From positions 19,748 through 83,747 of the forward strand of contig SJRY01000310.1 of NCBI GenBank assembly GCA_011319805.1: a stretch of DNA of 64,000 nucleotides, in the 5' to 3' direction. Under the pieces are notes generated by a model, which was not told the DNA's origin, ran no database searches, and worked only from the letters and a program-made list of their open reading frames with translations. This document shows positions 56,920-64,000 of the stretch, in pieces; the first letter of the stretch is position 1; each line of letters begins with the position of its first letter. The translations under genes and the position numbers were made by a program. The stretch is from Macrocybe gigantea (taxonomy: Eukaryota; Basidiomycota; Agaricomycetes; Agaricales; Callistosporiaceae).

Positions 56920-56978
56920 TGTCCTGACTGGGGATTGAACCCAGGACCTCCTGGACATATACCAGTAGCTCTACCACT
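56920..56978 (-). tRNA. 3' part of a split tRNA-like gene (B box, T arm)
   Basis: On the minus strand: GAGC, anticodon stem CTGG/CCAG with 7-nt loop TATATGT, then T arm CTGGG-TTCAATC-CCCAG (5 perfect pairs, B box GGTTCAATCCC) and acceptor TCAGGAC. The loop has A where U33 is expected; by position the anticodon would be UAU, but this is uncertain. TTTT on the minus strand (56914-56917) lies 2-3 nt past the end, as a pol III terminator would. It looks like a real tRNA gene captured in, or used by, the LTR-like insert. Confidence 0.62.
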
Positions 56979-59178
56979 TTTTTTTTTTTTTTTTATCAAC
57001 AATTTATATAGCGGTGCACGATGGCAGTCTGCTTGTAAATACACACCGGTACCTACTATAAATACAATGAGTCCGATCCAAACCAGACTGAAGGAGAATA
57101 CATAGAGGGCTGCACTGCCCTGCTCTCTCGTGCCCGTGCTCGACCTACACGACTCGAGCTCATGCGTACTCACTTGCTAGAGCCCCGTCCCCCAGCTCCG
57201 AAGGGCCGGATGTGGTCAGTTCCACGTAAAAGGTCCAAGAGGACCTATAATGGATGCTGTCGTGAAGTTTGCGCTTCGCATAGTGCTCGATCAGCGCTTC
57301 GGTCGCTGGTCCTGCTGCTTTAAGATTGCCTAGGTTGCCCCGGGCGATCTCCGCTACAGAACGGCAGTCACCCGCCGCCTGGATCCGGGATAAAAGCTCC
57401 CGCCGCCTTGTTGGATGCGAGATACTTAATAAACCAGTGACGCACAAATGCATCAAACTGGCATTCGGTTGGCCTGTGCCAGTTGCGGCACTGAGTCATG
57501 ACATGGACGGAGTCTTCGGGCCCTCGTCCACAAGAGCATAAGTCGCTCTCCACAAAATTAAACCGTGCCCGATACGCATTGATCGGGGCATGGCCGCATG
57601 CAAGTCATGCACAGTGAGCATAAAGCCCATTGTCTGTCACAAGCTTCATGAAGCCCATTCTCTTCCGAGAGGGTCGTTCATAGGAATTTGGCTTTCCTGC
57701 TTCATGAAAACAAATCGTGGAAGCACCAATATATTTCTTGTTCCCAGAATTCTGGAACCAAGTGTTATGCATATCATCGTCAGCCTCCTTTCGAAGGCCG
57801 TCAGTGGTAAAGAGGGGACGGATCCCCAGGGGGACGTCAAGGCTCCGAGCAAACTCGTGAGCTTCGACTTGTATTGTCCACTTCCATTTAGAAGGGACGT
57901 GCCAGAATTCAATCCGGCGCTGCTCAGTTTCGGAGAGCCAAGCTTTCAATGATCTGCACAGTGCAATAGAATGCGACTGCACAGAGTGAGGATTACAATC
58001 GATGATGCGATTGATTGCATTCATCGAGTCCAAAAAACACACGACAGAATTAACTCCATCTTGTGCGATAGCCTTCTGGATCGCCATTCGCAATCCAATA
58101 AGCTCAGCATCATCGCTCGTTGCTTTGCCAACCGGCTGATGAATTTCAGAGACCAGTCTGCTCTCACGATACACACATGCAGCGGCAACAGACTGCTTGA
58201 AGAGCACCTCCGCTTTCATGGGTACGGAGCCATCACTACTCACATAAGAGCAATCATGCTGGACCGAACACTGAACAAGTGTCTGATCCAGTGATACATG
58301 ATAAGCTTTCACCGAGTCCTCGTCTCGGCCAAGTAGCTTATGGATCTCAAAGCGACTGCCAAACTCATCGACAAGCCACCTGCCCGGGTTATTTGCATCA
58401 GCAAAATAATCCGTGGTTAAAAAGAGTGGTGGTTTCAGATCCACCAGATCCTTGAGAGGGGACTTGAGCGCAGTACGCTGCCTATCCGAGAGGGAGGTCA
58501 AGTTCTTTGACCTCGAGGGATCACCCCCCGCGATAGGCAGGGTGGTCAAAGCTCTGAGGGCATGGAGTTGGCCAGCCAGGCAGAGGACCTGACTTTCAAC
58601 CTTTTGATGAACCCGCCGATAGGTTCGACACAGGCCATCGTCTCAGCCGCACCCTCGGGAGTGGTGCGGAACTGTCCATTAATCCAAATGCAAGCTTTAC
58701 ACTGCATCTGGCATAGTTGTTTCAACAGTGCGATGTTATGCATGCCATTGAAGTTCCATAATAAACAGCCATACATTGCGATCGGACGCGCGCATGACAG
58801 GTAGAGGATGCGCTTCTGTTGAGGGGATAAGCCTCGAACAGAGTTGCCTAACATCTGAAAGGCTCTGGCGGTAGTCAGGGCCTTTGTAGCATAGAAGCGA
58901 ACATGCTCCTTAAACGAGAGGTGCGCGTCCAAAAAGAAACCAAGGTATCGCCAGACCTCCTTGGGTCGAAGGGGGTTATTGCCCATGAACGGAGCAAATC
59001 CCAAGTCGATAGACGGACGAGGGTCCGCACTATTGTGCGAAAAGTGCTGTAGTTCTGTTTTGTTGTGTTCTACAACAAGGCCAAAGTCAGTGAAGAGGTT
59101 GTGCACAAGTGCGTATGCCCTCTGCAGTTTCGGGACATTGTCCACTGTGGATTTGGACTGGGCAATAATCAGTCCATC
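56979..59178 (-). mobile_element. LINE copy N, 3' part, inserted in the tRNA-like gene
   Basis: N has its A tail as a T run at 56979-56994, a 3' UTR with AGGTCC-TCTT-GGACCT and a full ORF2 C terminus. It is cut in the reverse transcriptase (DGLIIAQS) by chimera W at 59178. Its 3' target AGTAGCTCTACCACT is identical to that at the 5' end of K (41782-41796). N and K are therefore probably the two ends of one insertion, or of duplicates of it. Confidence 0.86.
57368..59178 (-). pseudogene. LINE N ORF2 C-terminal part, broken
   Basis: It covers DGLIIAQSKSTVDNVPKL to the C terminus at TGA 57368. The upper block (58546-59178) ends in a 10-base deletion near 58560 within LANSNLRHA. The next block (57605-58549) holds the whole RNase H (SSDGS, DDAELIGL, FLDSMNAI) and ends at TGA 57605-57607, CGA in sister copies. 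The C-terminal block 57368-57553 has CSCGRGPEDSVHVMTQC. Confidence 0.87.
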
Positions 59179-60058
59179 AAGGGGTTGGTTGGCATAGCGG
59201 TAAACGCGAGTCAGGTAGTCCTGTGGCTGTGGCAAGCCACGAAGCCGCGGGTTCTAGTCCTGGAGGTAGCATCTTCAGGTTTGCATTCGGAAGTGTCCAG
59301 AGCTGGTTCCACGTGACGCAGGCAGGAAGTATCACGACCCTGTGACAGTTGTTCCCACGAGGGAGGTGACTTGGTCATGTGACTAAGCAGCTGGCACGTG
59401 ACATAAGCTGGGTTATGCATCACACATGTGACTTACCCCACTATGTGGGTCAAGTGTCACATGACCCTAACTCACGTGCAAGCACGTGATCCCCGATCTA
59501 AAAGGGTAGGGGCTGAAAGGATAAGGGATTATACCGGGAATTGGGCTGATAACCACCCGATGGCGTTTGAGCCAACAGGGCACCCGGTACCGTGTGAGCT
59601 GCCTGAAGTAGGGGTCCACGGAGGTTAGTCATGGCGCAGTACGCTTTGGCGGAAGTAGATCCAGACCCGTTCAGCTAAGGGCTTCCCCTGTGGGAACCTG
59701 TCATGGGAGGACCATGGACCTTGCTGTGATATCAGATGCCAGTCTGGGAGGCACGTGGCAAGACAGAGACCTTGGACAGATGGGGATCCGCGCCTAAGGG
59801 CATCAGCGAACCATCTGCTGGGGGACGGGAAGGCAGGCACGTGGGTAGCGCCCGGACACCGCTGGGCCGTAGCAAGGCTGGATAGTCTCCAGTCCTTGGC
59901 TCGAGAGACCTAACTCCTCTGTCGGTGGACCCTGGACTAATACAACCAGGTAACTGCTTAAGTTGAAGCCGGAGTGCGAAGCTCCTGGGCTAAACGGTCC
60001 GATCATAGGACTGGGCCTGGGCTAGCAGCCTCCCCCGCAAGGGGGGGGCTAAACTTCG
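59179..60058 (+). mobile_element. Body of chimera W (tRNA-like head to hairpin end), fused to LINE T
   Basis: W is the same body as in U (880 nt here, with a deletion near 59475 and a variable stretch near 59600). It has the same start AAGGGGTTGGTTGGC, a B-box-like GGTTCTAGTCC, the same CCCCC-GCAA-GGGGG hairpin and the identical end CTAAACTTCG at 60058. No run of four or more T occurs on the sense strand. From 60059 the sequence is LINE ORF2 (AATAGAAAATATG), not the 3' UTR as in U. W-T is thus a chimera with a much longer LINE part. Confidence 0.83.
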
Positions 60059-63000
60059 AATAGAAAATATGTACATATGGACATGCTCCTCTCTACTCTT
60101 GGAGAGGATTATGATATTTTGTTTTTCCAAGAGCCCGCTTGGAATCTCATAAGACATGCCCCATCTGCCCACAATGTTGAGGGCGAGGCAGTAATTGGAG
60201 GTCCCACTCATCCGGATTGGACCTGCATCGTTCGCCGATCATCTCTCGAGGACCCTCCTCGAGTCATGGCCTATGTACATAATAGGCTTCGTCGCCTACA
60301 TCCATCCCTTCGTCGCAACCTAGTTGATAGCCGCGATCTTATGATTATCAGCTTCGCCACCCTGGCGAGCCTCTCTTTCTCGCTAACGCCTACTCTGATG
60401 TAGATGCTAGCGCGATTCGTCTTTTGCATGATTGTGCTGAGCGCCCCGACTTCCCCAACCTAGTTTATCTCGGAGGGGATTTCAATTGTCATTATGAACT
60501 CTGGGATAGAGTTCATAATTCGCAGCGGTCTCGAGGGGAGATGCTGTGTAATGCAGCTCTCGATCTCAGTCTGGAATGGTCGGAACCTAGCAACCATGGG
60601 CCGACATTCATTTCACATAACCCCGAGCTTCGGCCCTCGGTTATTGACTTGATGTTCATCCCCATTGAAAGTGGGGATTGCCATCCTCGCATGATTGATG
60701 CGCTCAAGCTGACATCGGACCATGTCCCATTGTCACTTGTGTTGGATGTTCCTCTGCTGGACCTATCCATCCAGCGATGAACGTTAAGTAAGGACAGCAT
60801 GCCGGAGTTTATATCCGATATTGCCGGTGATCTTCTCGGAATGGACACTGTCCCTATCGAGACTAATAACGACCTCGAGAGCGTCTTGTCGACACTATCA
60901 AAGGCCATTGATCGAGCTTGGAATCTCCATTCTAAGGAATGCAAGCTCTCAAAATGGAGCAAGGGTTGGTGGAACCAACACTGCTCTGAGACTCTTGATA
61001 CTTTCAGACAAACCCGGTCTGAAAGAGATCATCGCATCTGGCGGCGAGCTGTCAAAGATGCTAAGTGCGCCTTCTTTGATCAACGGATCAGGGAGGTTGC
61101 AGAAAAGTCTCGTCGTCCATGGGATCTAGCTGCATGGACAAAGCAGAGACCCCTACCTGATTACGAAGCTATCTCGTTCCAGGGACAGCCTTGTAATTCT
61201 ATCGAAGCACTGTGGAATGCGCTTGATAAGTCTTATAATGCCGTGTCTGATCGCACAGTTAATTTGGATCGCCTCAATGATCTTGAAGTGCATCCAGTAC
61301 GGGACTGGGTCCCGTTCTCTGCCACCGAGCTCCAAGAGTCCTTAGAGCCCTGTAGCAATACGTCGGCACCAGGACCAGACCATCTGTCTTGGAACCACAT
61401 CAAACAGCTGGTGAAATTTCCTCACATAGCTGCATTCATCTTGAACATTGCAAATGCATGTCTAGATTTGGGGCACTGGCCCTCTTACTTTAAGCAGAGT
61501 TTGTCGGTTATCATTCCGAAACCTGGCAAACCTGCATACGATACCCCGAAAGCCTTTCGTCTGATTGTGCTTTTGAATACCCTCGGCAAGCTCGTCGAGA
61601 AGATGCTGGCGCGACGTATGCAGTATGAAGCGACCAAATTTGCTGTCTTTGATCCGAAGCAGTTCGGCGGCATCCGTCAGAACTCAACTGAGGATGCTGG
61701 GGTCTTCCTTACCCATATCATCCGTCAGGGGTGGTCTAAAGGATTCAAAACGAGTGTCATCGCTTTTGATGTCGCTCAGTATTTTCCTTCACTGAACCAT
61801 CGTATGTTGGTGAAGATTCTTCAACATGGAGGCTTTGCACGACAGGTGTCAAAGTTCTTTGAATCATATCTCGTTGGGCGCAAAACTTCTTATGCCTGGC
61901 GTAGTGCCATCTCTCCAGAGTTCGATGCCGACATGGGAGTTGGTCAAGGCTCTGCACTCTCCCCAGTATTGTCAGTGCTTTACTTGGCGCCGGTACTGAA
62001 ACTTTATCAGAAAGCTGGTGATATGCCAGTAATCATGTCATTCGTTGATGACGGACTGATTATCGCTCAGTCCAAATCCACATCGGACAATGTTCCAAAC
62101 TGCAGGCTTATGCCTCTGTGCATAACCTCTTCACTGACTTCGGTCTTGTGTAGAACACAACAAGACTGAATTACAGCACTTTTCGCGCAATAGTATGGAC
62201 CCTCGTCCGTCTATTGACTTGGGTTTTGCTCCATTTACGGGCAACACCCTGCTTCGACCCAAGGATGTCTGGCGATACCTTGGTTTCTTTTTGGACGCGC
62301 GCCTTTCTTTTAAGGAGCATGTTCGATTCTACGCTACGAAGGCCTTGACTACCACCAGGGCCTTCCAAATGTTGGGCAATTCTGTTCGGGGCTTATCCCC
62401 TCAACAAAAACGCATTCTCTACTTGTCGTGCGCGCGTCCCATCGCAATGTATGGCTGTTTATTGTGGAACTTCAATGGCATGCATAATGTCGCACTGTTG
62501 AAACAACTATGCAAATGCAGTGCAAAGCATGCATTTGGATTAATGGACAGTTTCGCACCACTCCTGAGGGTGCAGCTGAGACAATGGCCTGTGTCGAACC
62601 TATCGGCGGGTTCATTAAAAGGCTGAAAGTCGGCTCGTCTGCCCGCTTAGCTAACTCCAACCTGAGGCATGCCCTCAGATCCATTAGTACGCCCGCCTCA
62701 GTTGGGGGTGACCCATCTAAAGTGAGAAATCTCGCCTCTTTGTCTGACAGACAGCGTGCTGCGCTTAAGTCCCCACTCAAGGATTTGGTGGATCTGAAAC
62801 CACCGCTCTTTCTAACCACGGATTATTTTGCTGATGCAAATAACCGAGCAGGCGGCTTGTTGATGTGTTTGGCAGTCGCTTTGAGATCCATAAGTTACTT
62901 GGCCGAGACGAGGACTCAGTCAAGGCTTACCGCACATCACTGGATCAAACACTTTCCCAGTGTTTGATCCAGCATGATTGCTCTTATGTGAGTAGTGATG

Positions 63001-63858
63001 GCTCCATGCCTGCGAAAGCAGAAGTGCCACTTAAGCAGTCTGTGTCAGCTTCGTGTGTTTATCGCGAGGGCAGGCTGGTCTCCGAGATTCGTCAGCCAGT
63101 TGGTAAATCAACGAGCGACGATGCTGAGCTTATTGGGTTGCGAATGGCAATCCAAAAGGCTATCGCACAAGATGGAGTTAATTCTGTTGTGTGCTTTTTT
63201 GGATTCGATGAATGCAATTAATCGCATCATCGATTGCAACCCTCACTCTGTGCAGTTGCATTCTATTGCACTTTGTGCATCACTTAAAGCTTGGCTCTCT
63301 GAGTCCGAGCAATCGGATGAATTTGGCACATCCCTTCAAATGGAAGTGGGCAATACAAGTCGAGGCTCACGAGCTTGCCCGGAGCCTGGATGTTCCCTGG
63401 GGCGTCGTCCCCTTTATTACCACCGATGGCCTTCGAAAGGAGGCTGATGATGATATGCATAGCACTTGGTTCCAGAATTCTGGGAACAAGAAATACATTG
63501 GTGCTTCCACATTTCGTTTTCACGAAGCAGGAAAGCCAAATTCCTATGAACGCCCCTCTTGAAGAGAACGGGCTTCATGAAGTTAGTGACAGAGAACGAG
63601 CTTTTTGCTCACTGCGCACGACTTGCATGCGGCCACGCCCCGATCAATGCGTATCGGGCACGGTTTAATTTCGTTGAGAGCGACTTATGCTCTTGCGGAC
63701 GAGGGCCGGAAGACTCCGTCCACGTCATGACTCAGTGCCGCAACTGGCACAGGCCAACCGAACGCCAGTTTGACGCATTTGTGCGTCACCGGTTTATCAA
63801 GTACCTCGCATCCAACAAGGCGGCAGGAGCTTTTATTCCGGATCCAGGCAGCGGGTGA
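60059..63858 (+). pseudogene. LINE T ORF2 (endonuclease, RT, RNase H), N-terminally truncated and broken
   Basis: Endonuclease motifs (FFQEPAWN, GGDFNC, SDHVPL) lie before TGA 60778-60780, a CGA site also mutated in I and J. A base loss near 60362 shifts the frame. The block 60799-62169 (456 codons) is open and carries FDVAQYFPSLNH, GQGSALSPVLS and FVDDGL. Losses near 62096 and 62150, and further frame changes near 62510, 62845, 63200, 63330 and 63560, break RNase H. The end CSCGRGPEDSVHVMTQC leads to TGA 63856-63858. Confidence 0.87.
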
Positions 63859-64000
63859 CTGCCGCTCTGTAGCGGAGATCGCCCGGGGCAACCTAGGCAA
63901 TCTTTAGGCAGTAGGACCAGCGACCGAAGCACTGATCGAGCATTATGCGAACTGCAAACTTTGCGACAGCATCCGTTATAGGTCCTTTTGGACCTTTTAC
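60059..64000 (+). mobile_element. LINE part T of chimera W-T (ORF2 and 3' UTR, runs off window)
   Basis: T starts in the codons NRKYVHMD, about 30 codons into ORF2, immediately after the body end. It continues without large gaps to the 3' UTR at the window end (GTCCTTTTGGACC hairpin at 63980-63993). No ORF1 and no LINE 5' UTR precede it. The poly(A) and right target duplication should lie roughly 240 bp beyond the window. Confidence 0.88.

Larger units (their letters stand above)
56904..56978 (-). mobile_element. Left half of the 227-bp LTR-like insert
   Basis: The half starts TGTTAAACAG directly after AGAAC and ends at the LINE target AGTAGCTCTACCACT (56964-56978), where the T run of N begins. 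With the half at 41782-41948 (sharing the 15-bp target) it reconstructs a 227-bp unit with inverted TGTTA/TAACA ends and a 5-bp duplication. Most of this half is the 3' part of the tRNA-like gene. Confidence 0.75.

Noticed and set aside
41782..56978. A functional host tRNA gene
   Set aside because: It is split by a LINE, has A at the U33 position and an acceptor mismatch, and sits within an LTR-like unit. It is kept only as a tRNA-like sequence.
1..64000. CRISPR arrays, prokaryotic operons, rRNA genes, host protein-coding genes
   Set aside because: No short regularly spaced repeats, ribosome binding sites or rRNA motifs were seen, and all sizeable frames are explained by the LINE and copia elements.

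Overview
This 64 kb window is a graveyard and nursery of transposable elements from a eukaryotic genome, most likely a filamentous fungus and probably a basidiomycete. That placement rests on the style of the LINE (zinc-knuckle ORF1; ORF2 with endonuclease, reverse transcriptase, RNase H and a C-terminal CCHC) and on the look of the Ty1/copia polyprotein. No host protein-coding gene was found, and virtually every base belongs to a recognisable repeat. All assignments come from reading motifs and comparing copies within the window by eye; no database was searched.

The dominant family is one Tad1-like LINE. A complete copy is about 6.35 kb: a 5' UTR of about 196 bp starting CGCTTCTCTTTCC, an ORF1 of about 620 aa, an ORF2 of about 1,300 aa whose ATG overlaps the ORF1 stop as ATGA, a 3' UTR of about 370 bp and a poly(A) tail. 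I label copies by letter. Left to right: A (+, 3' end), B (+), D (+, ORF2 piece), C (-), a 5'-truncated copia element with its 3' LTR, E (-), F (+, diverged), G (+, 5' complete), H (-), I (-), M (+), L (+, F-like tail), K (-), half of a 227-bp LTR-like insert carrying a tRNA-like gene, P (+, diverged, split by J), J (-, full length with a perfect 15-bp target-site duplication), Q (-, chimera), R (-), S (+), U (+, chimera with perfect 15-bp TSD), O (+), the other half of the LTR-like insert, N (-), and W-T (+, chimera running off the window). All ORFs are broken by stops, frameshifts or internal deletions; the best preserved are ORF1 of K and I and parts of ORF2 of E, M and J.

Two things stand out. 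First, U, Q and W-T each join the same non-LINE RNA-like body (defined 5' end with A-box/B-box-like motifs, defined 3' end of a GC hairpin followed by CTAAACTT) to a different point of the LINE. This is the architecture expected from template switching during target-primed reverse transcription, and it resembles the WEIRD/MGL (MINE) chimeras of Magnaporthe. Second, a 227-bp insert with TGTTA...TAACA ends and a 5-bp AGAAC duplication carries a tRNA-like gene with pol III boxes and a TTTT terminator. It is split into two halves 15 kb apart by a LINE that left a 15-bp TSD inside the tRNA.

Nested insertions, matching TSD halves far apart and in permuted order, and large inverted repeats (B/C, G/I) show heavy rearrangement or tandem duplication, or possibly assembly trouble. 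Most premature stops are CGA to TGA, which suggests CpG deamination or RIP-like mutation. Several stops are shared by copies at different sites, which suggests amplification of already-defective templates supplied with protein in trans.
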